A program made the translations under genes and the position numbers. From positions 448,742 to 512,741 of the forward strand of contig NZ_FOLM01000002.1 in assembly GCF_900112355.1 (NCBI RefSeq): DNA of 64,000 nt. The letters run 5' to 3'. This document shows positions 26,243-35,857 of this stretch, one piece after another; within the stretch, counting starts at the first letter, position 1, and each line of letters begins with the position of its first letter. Source of the DNA: Streptomyces aidingensis. Its GTDB lineage: Bacteria; Actinomycetota; Actinomycetes; Streptomycetales; Streptomycetaceae. The notes beneath the pieces were generated by a model. It worked only from the letters and a program-made list of their open reading frames with translations. It did not search any database and was not told the origin of the DNA.

Positions 26243-26254
26243 CATACGTGTATG
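26243..26254. promoter_or_regulatory. Palindrome in the L,D-transpeptidase upstream region
   Basis: CATACGTGTATG has 5-bp arms CATAC/GTATG around GT, in a locally AT-richer stretch 90-100 nt before the transpeptidase start. It may be an operator or part of the promoter; nothing further supports it. Confidence 0.35.
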
Positions 26255-26408
26255 TCACCAGCATGTACGGACGCCAACTCACCGCTGCCCGCGGCCACTT
26301 GACGGCCCCGGCGGCCGGGTGGGCACCGGCCGCCCGATGCACGGCGGCATCGCCCGCGCCGGGCGCCGGCGCCCGGCGCTCCGGCGCGGCGGCGCGCGCG
26401 GCGCGGGC

Positions 26409-27356
26409 TCAGGGAAGGGTGCGCAGGCGGGCGGCTTCGTAGAGGACGACACCGGCGGCGACGCCCGCATTGAGCGACTCGGCCGTGCCGGGCATCGGAA
26501 TCCGGGCCCGGATGTCGCACACCTCCGACACCAGCCGGGACAGCCCCTTGCCCTCGCTGCCCACCACCAGCACCACCGGGCCGTCCAGCACGCCGAGGCC
26601 GCCGATCGCGGCCTCGGCGTCCGCGGCCAGGCCGACCACCTGGAGCCCGGCCTTCTGGTAGTTCTGGAGCGCCCGGGTGAGGTTGGTGGCGCGGGCCACC
26701 GGGATGCGGGCGGCGGCGCCCGCCGAGGTCTTCCAGGCGCCCGCGGTCATCCCGGCCGAGCGGCGCTCGGGCACCACCACGCCGTGCCCGCCGAAGGCGG
26801 CCACCGAGCGCACCACGGCGCCCAGGTTGCGCGGGTCGGTGACCCCGTCCAGGGCCACGATCAGCGCGTCCTCGCCCGCGCCGGCCGCCACGTCCAGCAG
26901 GTCGTCGGGGTGGGCGTAGTCATAGGGCGGGATCTGGAGAACCAGGCCCTGGTGGTTCAGGCCGCCGGTCATCCGGTCCAGTTCGGGGCGGGGCGCCTCG
27001 GCCAGCCGGATGCCCCGGTGCCCGGCGGCCAGCGCCACCGCCTCCTTGACCCGCTCGTCGCTGTCGATGAACTGCTGTACATACAGCGCATTGGCCGGGA
27101 CGCCCTCGCGCAGCGCCTCCAGCACCGGATTGCGCCCGACCACCAGTTCGGCGGTGGGCTTGGCGCGCCCGGGCCGGGCCTGGGAGCGGCGGGCCTTGGC
27201 CGCGGCGGCCCGCTGCTTGGCGTGGCCGGGGCGCAGTTCCGCGGGCGGGGTGGGCCCCTTGCCCTCCAGCCCGCGGCGGCGCTTGCCGCCGCTGCCGACG
27301 GTGGCGCCCTTCTTGTTGCTGGTACGCCGGTTGCGGCGCGGGCTGTTGCCAGGCAT
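26409..27356 (-). CDS. rlmB: 23S rRNA (guanosine-2'-O)-methyltransferase RlmB
   Basis: SpoU/TrmH-type (SPOUT) methyltransferase that modifies G2251 (E. coli numbering) of 23S rRNA. 315 residues: a basic, disordered N-terminus (1-65), a substrate-binding domain (about 70-145, [16 protein letters not shown]), then the knotted domain with motif 1 [18 protein letters not shown], motif 2 [14 protein letters not shown] and motif 3 [19 protein letters not shown]. The basic N-tail is typical of actinobacterial copies. Last gene of a co-directional run with cysS, ispF and ispD. Confidence 0.95.
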   Translation of the reverse strand: MPGNSPRRNRRTSNKKGATVGSGGKRRRGLEGKGPTPPAELRPGHAKQRAAAAKARRSQARPGRAKPTAELVVGRNPVLEALREGVPANALYVQQFIDSDERVKEAVALAAGHRGIRLAEAPRPELDRMTGGLNHQGLVLQIPPYDYAHPDDLLDVAAGAGEDALIVALDGVTDPRNLGAVVRSVAAFGGHGVVVPERRSAGMTAGAWKTSAGAAARIPVARATNLTRALQNYQKAGLQVVGLAADAEAAIGGLGVLDGPVVLVVGSEGKGLSRLVSEVCDIRARIPMPGTAESLNAGVAAGVVLYEAARLRTLP

Positions 27357-27413
27357 GCGGATCTCAGTCCTTCATCGGGTGGTGCGGCCAGCCCCTGCGG
27401 ACCGGTGCTTCGG

Positions 27414-28811
27414 TCAGGAAAGCTCCCAGCGCGGGCCCTGCGGGGTGTCCTCGATGGTGAGGCCCGCGGCCTGGAGCCGGTCACGGATGGCGTCGGCGGT
27501 GCCGTAGTCCTTGCGCTGCCTGGCGGCCTGCCGCTGCTCCAGCAGGGCGGGCACCACGGCCCGCAGCACGCCGCGCATCTGCTCGCCGCGGCGGTCGGCG
27601 CCGGCCGCGGTCCACCGCTCGTCCAGCGGGTCCATGCCGAGCACCCCCAGCATGGCGCGGACCTGCGCGGCCAGCGCGGCGGCCGACTCCTTGTCGCCCT
27701 CCTCCAGCGCGGTGTTGCCCTGCCGCACGGTGGTGTGCACCACGGCCAGCGCCTGCGGCACGCCGAGGTCGTCGTCCATGGCGGCGGCGAATTCCGCGGG
27801 CACCGCCTCGGCCGGGGTGATCGTCCCGGCCTGCTCGGCGGCCCGGTGCAGGAAGCCCTCGATCCGGGTGACCGCGGTGTCCGCCTCGGCCAGTGACTCC
27901 TCGGCGTACTCGATGGTGGAGCGGTAGTGCGGGCCGCCCAGGTAGTAGCGCAGCACCAGCGGACGCCAGCGCTTGATCATCTCCAGCACCAGCACCGAGT
28001 TGCCGAGCGACTTGGACATCTTCTCGCCGGACATGGTCACCCAGGCGTTGTGCAGCCAGTAGCCGGCGAAGTCGTCGCCGTAGGCGCGGGACTGGGCGAT
28101 CTCGTTCTCGTGGTGCGGGAAGACCAGGTCCACGCCGCCGCCGTGGATGTCGAAGGCCCGGCCCAGGTACTTGTGGGCCATGGCGGAGCACTCCAGGTGC
28201 CAGCCGGGCCGGCCCCGGCCCCAGGGCGTCTCCCAGGAGGGCTCGCCGGGCCGGGCCGCCTTCCACATGGCGAAGTCGCGGGGATCGCGCTTGCCGGTCT
28301 CGCCCTCGCCCTCGGGCTGGCGCAGCCCGTCGAGTTCCTGGCCGGAGAGGGCGAGATAGCCGGGGTAGGAGCGCACCGAGAAATAGACATTGCCGTCCGC
28401 GGCATAGGCGTGGCCGGAGCCGATCAGGCCGCGCATCATCTCGGTCATCTCCGGCACATGGCCGGTGGCGCGCGGCTCATAGGTCGGCGGCAGGCAGCCC
28501 AGCGCGGTGTAGGCGTCGTCGAACGCCCGCTCGTTGGCGTAGCCGATCGCCCACCAGGGCCGGTTCTGCTCGGCGGCCTTGGTGAGAATCTTGTCGTCGA
28601 TGTCGGTGACGTTCCGGACGAAGGTCACGTCGAGGCCGCGGTGGGCCAGCCAGCGGCGCAGGATGTCGAAGTTCAGGCCGGACCGGATGTGCCCGATGTG
28701 CGGCGGTGCCTGCACCGTGGCGCCGCACAGGTAGATCGAGACACAGCCCGGGACGAGCGGGACGAAGTCACGGATCTTCCGGGCGGCGGTGTCGTACAGG
28801 CGAAGAGTCAC
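27414..28811 (-). CDS. cysS: Cysteinyl-tRNA synthetase
   Basis: Class I aminoacyl-tRNA synthetase, 465 residues. HIGH (38-41) and [10 protein letters not shown] (about 263) bracket the catalytic site. Zinc ligands include Cys29 in YLCGATVQ, and the Cys/His of [14 protein letters not shown] and FPHHENE. The C-terminal helical domain binds the tRNA. It is distinct from mycothiol ligase MshC by length and the C-terminal extension. It lies between ispF and rlmB with small gaps, a grouping seen in many actinobacteria. Confidence 0.97.
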   Translation of the reverse strand: MTLRLYDTAARKIRDFVPLVPGCVSIYLCGATVQAPPHIGHIRSGLNFDILRRWLAHRGLDVTFVRNVTDIDDKILTKAAEQNRPWWAIGYANERAFDDAYTALGCLPPTYEPRATGHVPEMTEMMRGLIGSGHAYAADGNVYFSVRSYPGYLALSGQELDGLRQPEGEGETGKRDPRDFAMWKAARPGEPSWETPWGRGRPGWHLECSAMAHKYLGRAFDIHGGGVDLVFPHHENEIAQSRAYGDDFAGYWLHNAWVTMSGEKMSKSLGNSVLVLEMIKRWRPLVLRYYLGGPHYRSTIEYAEESLAEADTAVTRIEGFLHRAAEQAGTITPAEAVPAEFAAAMDDDLGVPQALAVVHTTVRQGNTALEEGDKESAAALAAQVRAMLGVLGMDPLDERWTAAGADRRGEQMRGVLRAVVPALLEQRQAARQRKDYGTADAIRDRLQAAGLTIEDTPQGPRWELS

Positions 28812-28907
28812 GCGCCAAGAGTACCGAGTGGCGCCGCCGCCCCCGGCACACCGGCGGACGCCGGCGGGCGCAGCGGGCGGGCGCCGGGCGGGCGTGAGGC
28901 GGGGGCG

Positions 28908-29417
28908 TCAGGACGGCGGGAGCACCAGGGCGGTGGCGATGGCGGCCAGGCCCTCGCCGCGGCCGGTCAGCCCGAGACCGTCGGTGGTGGTGCCGGAGAC
29001 GGCGACCGGTGCCCCGGCCGCCTCGGACAGCACCCGCTGGGCCTCGGCCCGCCGGCTGCCGATCTTCGGCCGGACACCGATCACCTGGATCGCGACATTG
29101 CCCGGGACAAAACCCTCGGCGCGCACGATGCGGGCCGCCTCGGCCAGCAGCCGCACTCCGGAGGCACCGGCCCATTCGGGGCGGCCGGTGCCGAAGTGGC
29201 GGCCCAGATCGCCCAGCCCGGCGGCGGAGAACAGCGCGTCGCAGGCGGCGTGCGCCGCCACATCGCCGTCCGAATGCCCGGCCAGCCCGTACTCGGCATC
29301 CGGCCAGAGCAGGCCGGCGCACCACAGCTCCCGGCCGCGCTCGAAGGCGTGCACATCGGTGCCGATGCCGACCAGCGGCAGCCGCGGCGGCACGGCGGGC
29401 GGGTGATCAGAAACCAT
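28908..29417 (-). CDS. ispF: 2-C-methyl-D-erythritol 2,4-cyclodiphosphate synthase
   Basis: 169 residues. Non-mevalonate isoprenoid pathway enzyme that cyclises CDP-methylerythritol-phosphate with loss of CMP. Zinc ligands are Asp and His of GTDVHAF (about 19-25) and His of [11 protein letters not shown]; the signature loop [17 protein letters not shown] and the C-terminal [14 protein letters not shown] are intact. The start overlaps the end of ispD by 11 nt, so the two are translationally coupled and probably physically linked in function. Confidence 0.96.
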   Translation of the reverse strand: MVSDHPPAVPPRLPLVGIGTDVHAFERGRELWCAGLLWPDAEYGLAGHSDGDVAAHAACDALFSAAGLGDLGRHFGTGRPEWAGASGVRLLAEAARIVRAEGFVPGNVAIQVIGVRPKIGSRRAEAQRVLSEAAGAPVAVSGTTTDGLGLTGRGEGLAAIATALVLPPS

Positions 29418-30195
29418 CGGTGGCCCTCCGGCGGGCGAGTACGGCCTCGGCGAGGACCAGATCCAGCGGGCGGGTCACCTTGAACGCCTCCTCGTGGCCG
29501 GGCACCAGCACCACCGGGCGGCCGAGCCGTTCCACCATGCCGGCGCAGTCGGTGGCGCCCTCCCCCGCACCGGTGATCCGTTCGTGGGCCTCGGTCAGGG
29601 TGGCCCGGTCGAAGCCCTGCGGGGTCTGCACGGCGCGCAGCAGTGCCCGCTCGGGGGTGGCGGCCACCGGTTCCGGCGCGCCGGCCGGCCGGTGGGGGTC
29701 CTCGGCGATCTGTTTGACGGTGTCGGTCACCGGGAGCGCGGGGACCACGGCCGGCGCGCCGGCGCGCACCGCGGCCACCACGGCGTCCACCGTGTCCACC
29801 GGCACCAGCGGGCGCGCCGCGTCGTGCACCAGGACGACATCGACCTCGGGGGGCAGCGCTTGCAGCCCCAGACGCACGGATTCCTGCCGGGTGGCGCCGC
29901 CGGCGACCACGGCCAGCTCGGTGGCGCCGGGCAGCGGGAAGCCGTCCAGCATGGCCCGCACCGAGTCGGTGGCGTCGGGCGGCGCGACCACCACGACCAG
30001 GGCGACGGCACGGGACCTGGCCAGCGCGCGCACGGCGTGCACCAGCATCGGGGTGCCGCCGAGCTCGCGCAGCGCCTTGGGGGTGCCGGGGCCGAGGCGG
30101 ACGCCCTTGCCGGCCGCGGGAACCACGGCGGCGGTCCGGCCGGCGGGCGGGCGGAGGGCTGGCTCAGCGGAGTCAACCGGTGACTGATCTGACAT
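29407..30195 (-). CDS. ispD: 2-C-methyl-D-erythritol 4-phosphate cytidylyltransferase
   Basis: 262 residues. Transfers CMP from CTP to methylerythritol-4-phosphate. The CTP loop [19 protein letters not shown] (about 25-43) contains the conserved Arg and Lys. [10 protein letters not shown] (about 137) and QTPQGF are the other active-site motifs. An insertion of about 15 residues ([12 protein letters not shown]) in the middle is unusual but common in Streptomyces. First gene of the ispD-ispF unit. It is not directly joined to carD: a perfect terminator-like repeat stands between them. Confidence 0.95.
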   Translation of the reverse strand: MSDQSPVDSAEPALRPPAGRTAAVVPAAGKGVRLGPGTPKALRELGGTPMLVHAVRALARSRAVALVVVVAPPDATDSVRAMLDGFPLPGATELAVVAGGATRQESVRLGLQALPPEVDVVLVHDAARPLVPVDTVDAVVAAVRAGAPAVVPALPVTDTVKQIAEDPHRPAGAPEPVAATPERALLRAVQTPQGFDRATLTEAHERITGAGEGATDCAGMVERLGRPVVLVPGHEEAFKVTRPLDLVLAEAVLARRRATDGF

Positions 30196-30624
30196 TGCTA
30201 TCGGTATGCAGGTTTGTCGTCATGGCGGAGGTGGGTATGGCCTTGAGCGTGCCGGACGGGCTCGGTCGCCCCTTCCGTGACAAGTCGGCCGAGTTCGCGG
30301 CCTCCGGCACCTTTTCGCACGCCGTCATCTTCACCGGCACCGCGGAGCCGTCCGCAGAGCGACGCGGCGGCACGGGGACGCGGGGACGCGGGACGCAGGG
30401 ACCGGCGGGCGCGGACCGGCCGGGCACAGGCGGAAAACCCTGTGACCTTTGCGGCGGCCCTTGCGGCGGGGAGCTTCGCGCTGCCGCGCGGATGTGCCGC
30501 AGCGCCCGTCCGGCATCCCGTGATCCCTTCGGGCGCTGCGGCACATCAACGGCCGACAGCCCTTCCGGCCGTTCCGGGGCGGCTCACGGCCCGGCCGGTG
30601 CGAAGCCGAATTGAAGAGAACTGA
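30196..30624. other. Intergenic region between ispD and carD
   Basis: This 429-base stretch has open frames on both strands but none has a ribosome site or conserved-looking product. It contains the ispD promoter region at its left end and a perfect long inverted repeat (30491-30547) on the carD side. The carD-proximal 80 bases are GC-rich and featureless. Confidence 0.5.
30491..30547 (-). terminator. Long perfect inverted repeat after carD
   Basis: Perfect 18-bp arms GATGTGCCGCAGCGCCCG / CGGGCGCTGCGGCACATC with a 21-nt loop, about 80 nt past the carD stop. Probably a terminator that separates carD from ispD-ispF. Confidence 0.75.
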
Positions 30625-31122
30625 TCAGGAGGCGAGTACCTCGTCGAGCAGCGTCTCGGCCTTGTCCTCGTTCGTGTTCTCGGCGAGCGCGAGTTCGCTC
30701 ACCAGGATCTGACGGGCCTTGGCGAGCATGCGCTTCTCGCCGGCCGACAGCCCGCGTTCACGCTCCCGCCGCCAGAGATCGCGTACCACCTCGGCGACCT
30801 TGATGACATCGCCCGAGGCCAGCTTCTCAAGGTTTGCCTTGTAGCGACGGGACCAGTTGGTCGGCTCTTCGGCATACGGCGCCCGCAGCACCTCGAAGAC
30901 CCGGTCCAGACCGTCTTGCCCGACCACATCGCGCACACCGACGAGCTCCGCGTTCTCCGCCGGTACACGCACCTCCAAGTCACCCTGAGCGACCTTCAGC
31001 ACCAAGTATGTCTTGTCCACGCCTTTAATCTGGCGAGTTTCGATGGCCTGGATCAGCGCAGCCCCGTGATGGGGATAGACCACGGTGTCGCCAACCTTGA
31101 AGTCGCCAACCTTGATCGTCAT
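30625..31122 (-). CDS. carD: CarD-family RNA polymerase-binding regulator
   Basis: 165 residues. The N-terminal Tudor-like domain ([17 protein letters not shown]) binds the RNA polymerase beta subunit; the basic helical C-terminal domain ([17 protein letters not shown]...[16 protein letters not shown]) contacts promoter DNA. CarD stabilises open complexes at rRNA and other promoters in actinobacteria. The very start reads [10 protein letters not shown] because of a 15-nt tandem duplication, adding five residues compared with the usual [12 protein letters not shown] opening. The remainder is highly conserved. Confidence 0.96.
   Translation of the reverse strand: MTIKVGDFKVGDTVVYPHHGAALIQAIETRQIKGVDKTYLVLKVAQGDLEVRVPAENAELVGVRDVVGQDGLDRVFEVLRAPYAEEPTNWSRRYKANLEKLASGDVIKVAEVVRDLWRRERERGLSAGEKRMLAKARQILVSELALAENTNEDKAETLLDEVLAS
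31087..31113. repeat. Tandem duplication at the 5' end of carD
   Basis: The 12-mer GTCGCCAACCTT occurs twice, separated by GAA. This duplicates the KVGD codons at the start of CarD. It is in frame and therefore harmless to translation. Confidence 0.85.
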
Positions 31123-31752
31123 GTGACAGGTACCCCTTCCGTGGCTATCCAGGGTAACACGGGATCGCCCCCTTCTGAATGGCGTTTTCGCAGGTCAGAC
31201 CATATCTTGGGGGTTGACAACGGGGCGGAGGGCATACTCAGCGGGGTCTGCGCAAGTGGGTATCCGCAGGTGAGGGGCAGGATTCCGGCCGGTTGATTCA
31301 CCTGGCGAACCATGGAAACAACTTCCTCCGCGACTCGATTCCTGTCTGTTTTGTCCTAGTTCGCAGAATCGTCTCGACACCCCTTCCCCTCCGTGTTCCC
31401 CCTCCTTGCCGCGCCGTCGCGGGAATTGCCGGGAACCCCATCCGGAAGCAGACCCGGAAGCGTGCCGGGAAGCGTGCCGGGAAGGACGTGGGGAAGCCCC
31501 GGGAAGTGGCGCGCGAGTTCCCGCCGCCGATGCGCAAGATCACCGGAACCCGGCCGTAACGTTCGCGCCGCTTTGCCATGGGCGGGCGGCGGGGAACCGC
31601 CCCATCCGGGGATTCCCCGCGCGGCCGTGCGGTGGGCCGGATGCGGCCGGTTCACCACGGGTGGGTACGCTGGCCTCGCCAAGAGATCAACCGCAGACCG
31701 GTGCGGGCTGCCGGCCCCGCCGTTGATGCTCGTCCTAGGAGATGCCGCAGCC
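31123..31752. other. Intergenic region between carD and the DUF461 lipoprotein gene
   Basis: 630 bases without a convincing gene. The carD side is less GC-rich and should hold the carD promoter; TTACCC with ATTCAG 17 nt before it is one weak candidate on the minus strand. A TTGACA occurs on the plus strand near 31215 but no -10 sits at the right distance. Near 31442-31509 are imperfect tandem copies of a 12-nt unit (CCGGGAAGCGTG-like). The lipoprotein ribosome site GGAG lies at the right end. Confidence 0.45.
31442..31509. repeat. Imperfect tandem repeats of CCGGGAAGCGTG type
   Basis: About five degenerate copies of a 12-nt unit (CCGGAAGCAGAC, CCGGAAGCGTG, CCGGGAAGCGTG, CCGGGAAGGACG, GGGGAAGCCC). 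Non-coding as far as can be seen; possibly slippage-derived. Confidence 0.5.
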
Positions 31753-32451
31753 GTGAGCCGCAGCCTTCGACGCGGTGCCCTTGCCGCGACCCTCGCGCTT
31801 TCGATCGCCCCGCTGGCCGCCTGCGGAGCCGGCTACGACAGCGGCACCGACAGCGTCCGGCCGGACAACGCATACGCCCGGACCGACGGCATCGAGGTGC
31901 AGAACGTCAATGTGGTGATCGGCGAGGCCGCCGACGGCCCGGCCTCGGTCACCGCCCGGATCTTCAACGACAGCGGAGCCGACCAGACCCTGGAAGCGAT
32001 CCTGCTCGGCACGGAAGGCGGGCAGTTCGAACTGCTGCCGCCCGAGGGCGAGAGCGCGATCACCGTCCCGGCGGGCGGCTCGGTGATGCTGGGCGGCGAG
32101 GGCAACCCGGCCGCCTATGTGCCGGACGCCTCGGCCGCCGGTATTGCCGCGGGCAATGCGCAGAACCTGGTCTTCCTGATGAGCGAGAGCGGCGAGGCCG
32201 AACTCTTCGCCCGGGTGGTGCCGGCCACCGGCCCGTTCGCCTACTACGCGGACTGGGGGCCGACCGAGCCGCCGGCCGAGGAGACCGCGGAGGAGCAGGA
32301 CCAGCAGCAGGAGACCGAACAGCAGGAGACCCAGGACACCGGCACCGCCGGGGAGGAGTCCGGGGAGGACACCGGCACCGGGGAAGACGGCGGGGCCGGG
32401 GAGGATGCCGCCGGGGAGGAGTCCGGGGACGACGGCACGGCCGACGAGTGA
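31753..32451 (+). CDS. DUF461 lipoprotein
   Basis: 232 residues. Signal peptide with a Cys at its end in LSIAPLAACGAG, so a probable lipoprotein. Residues about 35-165 form a beta-sandwich like the DUF461/PCuAC-related proteins found next to phoP and carD in Streptomyces (VQNVNVVIGEAADGPASVTARIF, TVPAGGSVMLGG, ARVVPATGPFAYY). The last 60 residues are a Glu/Gln/Gly/Thr tail. The copper-binding Met/His residues of PCuAC chaperones are not obvious, so copper function is doubtful. The GTG start has GGAG upstream. It converges on phoP. Confidence 0.85.
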   Translation: MSRSLRRGALAATLALSIAPLAACGAGYDSGTDSVRPDNAYARTDGIEVQNVNVVIGEAADGPASVTARIFNDSGADQTLEAILLGTEGGQFELLPPEGESAITVPAGGSVMLGGEGNPAAYVPDASAAGIAAGNAQNLVFLMSESGEAELFARVVPATGPFAYYADWGPTEPPAEETAEEQDQQQETEQQETQDTGTAGEESGEDTGTGEDGGAGEDAAGEESGDDGTADE

Positions 32452-32495
32452 CCGGCCGCCCCGGTGCGGCGCGCCGGTGCAGATGATCCGGATCC

Positions 32496-32545
32496 GTCAC
32501 GGGCGGGCGGGCGGAGCCCTGCGGCTCCGCCCGCCCGCCCGTGAC
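32496..32545. terminator. Terminator between the DUF461 lipoprotein gene and phoP
   Basis: Perfect 23-bp stem beginning GTCACGGGCGGGC and ending GCCCGCCCGTGAC with a 4-nt CTGC loop. Lies between convergent genes, so it can act both ways. Confidence 0.9.
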
Positions 32546-32553
32546 CGCATCGG

Positions 32554-33234
32554 TCAGGGCTCGAACTTGTAGCCCAGCCCCCGCACCGTCACCAGGTACC
32601 GCGGCGCGCCGGGGTCCGGCTCGATCTTGGCCCGCAGCCGCTTCACATGCACATCCAGGGTCTTGGTGTCGCCCACATAGTCGGCGCCCCAGACCCGGTC
32701 GATGAGCTGCATCCGGGTCAGCACCCGGCCCGCGTTGCGCAGCAGCATGGCCAGCAGGTCGAACTCCTTCAGCGGCAGATCGACCCGCCGCCCGGAGACC
32801 GTCACCACATGCCGGTCCACATCCATCCGCACCGGCCCGGCCTCCAGCGCGGTGGGGATGTCCTCCTCCGGCTCGCCGCGGCGGCGCAGCACCGCGCGGA
32901 TCCGGGCGACCAGCTCCCGGGAGGAGAAGGGCTTGGTCACATAGTCGTCGGCTCCTATTTCCAGGCCGACGACCTTGTCGATCTCACTGTCCTTGGCGGT
33001 CACCATGATGACCGGCACATTGGAGCGGCTGCGCAGCTGGCGGCAGACCTCGGTGCCCGGCAGCCCGGGCAGCATCAGGTCGAGCAGTACCAGATCGGCG
33101 CCATTGCGCTCGAACTCATCAAGCCCCTCGGGTCCGGTGGCCGCGATGGCGACCTCGAAGCCCTCCTTGCGGAGCATGTACGACAGGGCGTCGCTGAACG
33201 ACTCCTCGTCCTCGACGACGAGCACTCGAGTCAC
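32554..33234 (-). CDS. phoP: Phosphate response regulator PhoP
   Basis: 226 residues, OmpR family. Receiver: acidic residues VVEDEES, Asp acceptor in LVLLDLMLPG (about residue 52), Thr in MVTAKD and Lys in VTKPFSS. The winged helix includes LPLKEFDLLAMLLRN, RVLTRMQLIDRVWG and TKTLDVHVKRLRAKIE. With PhoR it controls the phosphate regulon, including phoU, ppk and alkaline phosphatases in Streptomyces. Starts with GTG overlapping the phoR stop as GTGA, so the two are co-translated. Confidence 0.96.
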   Translation of the reverse strand: MTRVLVVEDEESFSDALSYMLRKEGFEVAIAATGPEGLDEFERNGADLVLLDLMLPGLPGTEVCRQLRSRSNVPVIMVTAKDSEIDKVVGLEIGADDYVTKPFSSRELVARIRAVLRRRGEPEEDIPTALEAGPVRMDVDRHVVTVSGRRVDLPLKEFDLLAMLLRNAGRVLTRMQLIDRVWGADYVGDTKTLDVHVKRLRAKIEPDPGAPRYLVTVRGLGYKFEP

Positions 33235-34724
33235 GGGAGGACCTCCGAGGCGGAATCACTGGTGTGGGTGGATGGGCCGGGACGGGTGCCCGGGGCACCC
33301 TCCCGGTTGCGGCCGACGCCATTGTGGCCGCCGGCGCCGCCGGCCGGGAGCTCCCCGCCGGTCGTGCCGGTGGTGCCGGCGGTGCTGCCGGCGGCCGTGC
33401 CGCCGCCCGCACCGGTCCGGTGGCCGTCCTCGGCGCCGGACCCGTCGTCGGGGTCGTCGTCGGCGGCGGTGACGGCCAGGTCGTTCTCCTCCGGCATGTC
33501 GGCCGGGGTGCGGAGCGCGCCGCTGACCCCGTTGCGGCCCTGCTGGGCCGCCCGGTGCCGGGCGCGCGCGCTGCCGGGCTCCGGCAGCCGCAGGGTGAAG
33601 GTGGAGCCCTGTCCCTCGGCGCTCCACACCTCCACCTCGCCGCCGTGCGAGGCGACGACGTGCTTGACGATGGCCAGCCCCAGGCCGGTGCCCCCGGTGG
33701 AACGGGAGCGGGCCGGGTCGACCCGGTAGAAACGCTCGAAGATGCGCGCCCGGTCGGACTCGGAGATGCCCACGCCCTGGTCGGTGACGGAGATCTCGAT
33801 CCGGTCGCCGCCCTTGGCCGGGACCCGGGCGGCGGCGATGGCGACCTTGGTGTGCGCGGGGCTGTAGTTCACCGCGTTCTCCACCAGATTGCCCAGCGCC
33901 ATGGCGAGCTGGCCCCGGTTGCCCCAGACGCTCAGCCCCGGGGTGCCGCCCACCACGATGGTGATCTCCTTGGCGGTGGCGGCCTGCCGGCAGCGGTCCT
34001 GGGCCTCGTGCACCAGATCGGCGACCGGGACCTCCTCGGCGTGGGTGAGCGGGTCGTTGTCCTGCACCCGGGAGAGCTGGATCAGCTCCTGGACCATCTT
34101 GGTGAGCCGGGCGGCCTCCACCTGCATCCGTCCGGCGAAACGGTTCACCGCGTCCGGATCGTCGGCCGCGTTGACCACGGCCTCGGCCAGCAGGGAGAGC
34201 GCCCCGGCCGGGGTCTTGAGCTCATGGCTGACATTGGCCACGAAGTCGCGGCGCACCGCGTCGATGCGGCGGACCTCGGTGAGGTCCTCCACCAGCAGCA
34301 GCACCAGCCGGGAGCCGAGCGGTGCGGAGCGCGCGGACACGGCCTGGTGGTCGCCGTTCCGGCCGGCCCGGCCGCGGCGCGGCAGGTCCAGCTCCTGCTG
34401 GCGGATCTCGCCGTCCCGGCGGGTCTCCCGGGCCATCCGCAGCATGGGCTCGACCGCGAGCCGGCCGCCCCGCACCAGGCCGAGGGCGTAGGCGGCGGAG
34501 CTGGCCTTGACCACGTTGTCGTACTGGTCCAGGACCACGGCCGAGGAGCGCAGCACGGAGAGCACGGTGTCGACGCCGGGCGGCAGCACCGGTTCGGCCG
34601 GCGGGGTGGTACGAAGGGGACGCGTCCGCTCGCGCTCGCTGATACGGAATGCCAGCATGGCAAAGACACCGGTGCAGAGCCCGGCGATCGCCGCCACTGC
34701 GGCAACGGCCGCGTTCACGTCCAT
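33231..34724 (-). CDS. phoR: Phosphate sensor kinase PhoR
   Basis: 497 residues. One N-terminal membrane helix (about 5-27), then a PAS-like sensor segment (about 55-150) and HisKA with His in RDFVANVSHELKTPAGAL (about 168). The HATPase shows LGNLVENAVNYSP and GTGLGLAIVKHV. A 100-residue Gly/Ala/Thr-rich C-terminal tail follows, disordered and probably variable. Transcribed with phoP. Signal transfer from the Pst transporter through PhoU is known for the family. Divergent from phoU with a PHO box between. Confidence 0.95.
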   Translation of the reverse strand: MDVNAAVAAVAAIAGLCTGVFAMLAFRISERERTRPLRTTPPAEPVLPPGVDTVLSVLRSSAVVLDQYDNVVKASSAAYALGLVRGGRLAVEPMLRMARETRRDGEIRQQELDLPRRGRAGRNGDHQAVSARSAPLGSRLVLLLVEDLTEVRRIDAVRRDFVANVSHELKTPAGALSLLAEAVVNAADDPDAVNRFAGRMQVEAARLTKMVQELIQLSRVQDNDPLTHAEEVPVADLVHEAQDRCRQAATAKEITIVVGGTPGLSVWGNRGQLAMALGNLVENAVNYSPAHTKVAIAAARVPAKGGDRIEISVTDQGVGISESDRARIFERFYRVDPARSRSTGGTGLGLAIVKHVVASHGGEVEVWSAEGQGSTFTLRLPEPGSARARHRAAQQGRNGVSGALRTPADMPEENDLAVTAADDDPDDGSGAEDGHRTGAGGGTAAGSTAGTTGTTGGELPAGGAGGHNGVGRNREGAPGTRPGPSTHTSDSASEVLP

Positions 34725-34797
34725 AGCCCCAGGTTAGGCAGGTCGTACGGGGACTCCCCAGAGGTAGGGGCAGATGCTCGTCCGCCCGCCGGGAAAA

Positions 34798-34830
34798 GTT
34801 CACCTTCGAGCCAGTGACGCTTCACCTTCC
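34798..34830. promoter_or_regulatory. PHO box between phoR and phoU
   Basis: Three 11-nt direct-repeat units: GTTCACCTTCG, AGCCAGTGACG and CTTCACCTTCC. The first fits the consensus G(G/T)TCAYYY well and the third nearly so; the middle unit is degenerate, as in many Streptomyces PHO boxes. Position 74 nt before phoR and about 144 nt before phoU suits PhoP control of both divergent transcripts. Confidence 0.8.
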
Positions 34831-34973
34831 GGGTTGGCATCCGACGTCTTCGCCACCCACCGTGACCTGGCCGGACGTGAGAGGGTAGGCGCCAGAACGG
34901 CCGGTGCCGGCGGGGGCTCGTGCCCCGGCTCGGCCCCTTTTGCGTCGCCTTGTGCGGAGGAGAGGTACATCGG

Positions 34974-35687
34974 ATGCGTGACGCGTTTCATGAGGAGCTG
35001 GACGCAATCAGCGACAGCCTGGTGGAGATGGCGCGATTTGTGGGCTCCGCGATGGGGCGCGCCACCACGGCCATGCTGGACGCCGATCTGAAGCTCGCGG
35101 AAAGCGTGATCGAGGCGGACGCCAAGGTCGACGACATGCAGCGGGACCTTGAGGAATCGGCGATAGCGCTGCTCGCCCGGCAGCAGCCGGTCGCCACCGA
35201 TCTGCGGATCGTGGTGACCTCCCTGCGGATGAGCGCCGACCTGGAGCGCTGCGGCGACCTGGCCCAGCATGTGGCCAAGGTGGCCCGGCTGCGCTTCCCG
35301 CAGTCGGCGGTGCCCCGGGATCTCCAGGCGACGATACTTTCCATGGGCCAGCTCGCGCAGCGGCTGATGGCCAAGGCCGCCGAGGTGCTGATCACCAAGG
35401 ACGTCGAGCTGGCCATGCAGCTCGAACGCGACGACGACGAGATGGACGAGCTGCACCGCACCCTCTTCCGCCATCTGCTGGACGAGCGCTGGCGGCACGG
35501 TGTGGAGACGGCGGTGGACGTCACCCTGCTGGGCCGCTACTACGAACGGTTCGCGGACCATGCGGTGTCGATCGCGCGGCGCGTGGTCTACCTGGTGACC
35601 GGCGAGTACGCGGACGAGTTCCAGCCGGAGAGCGGGCCGGAGACCCCGGCGGCGTCCGGCGAGACGGCTGCCGGTTCGGCCGGCTGA
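34974..35687 (+). CDS. phoU: Phosphate transport regulator PhoU
   Basis: 237 residues, two tandem three-helix PhoU bundles. The metal-binding motifs E/DxxxD appear in SVIEADAKVDDMQRDLEE (first bundle) and QLERDDDEMDELHRTL (second), with the conserved LGRYYERFADHAVSIARRV. PhoU links the Pst transporter to PhoR and limits phosphate uptake. The ATG is chosen for GGAGGAGAGG upstream. The Ser/Glu/Pro-rich last 25 residues are not conserved. Confidence 0.95.
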   Translation: MRDAFHEELDAISDSLVEMARFVGSAMGRATTAMLDADLKLAESVIEADAKVDDMQRDLEESAIALLARQQPVATDLRIVVTSLRMSADLERCGDLAQHVAKVARLRFPQSAVPRDLQATILSMGQLAQRLMAKAAEVLITKDVELAMQLERDDDEMDELHRTLFRHLLDERWRHGVETAVDVTLLGRYYERFADHAVSIARRVVYLVTGEYADEFQPESGPETPAASGETAAGSAG

Positions 35688-35857
35688 GCCCGGGGCGGGG
35701 GGCGCGACCGGGCGGACGGCGCACTGCCGGAAGGCTCCCCCGGCAGCCGAGTGCTTCCGCGCGCCCTCCATGCGCGGGAGCGCCATGGCCTGCCCTTCCG
35801 GTCCAATACCGGGTGGAGACATCCGCGTGGAGGATCTACCCACCCGCAGGAGGGACC

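Noticed and set aside
30180..30614. Plus-strand open frame of about 144 codons between ispD and carD
   Set aside because: It crosses the perfect 18-bp hairpin, lacks a ribosome site, and its product has no recognisable domain.
31210..31245. TTGACA with TACTCA on the plus strand near carD
   Set aside because: The spacer is only 15 nt and no plus-strand gene begins within 500 nt.
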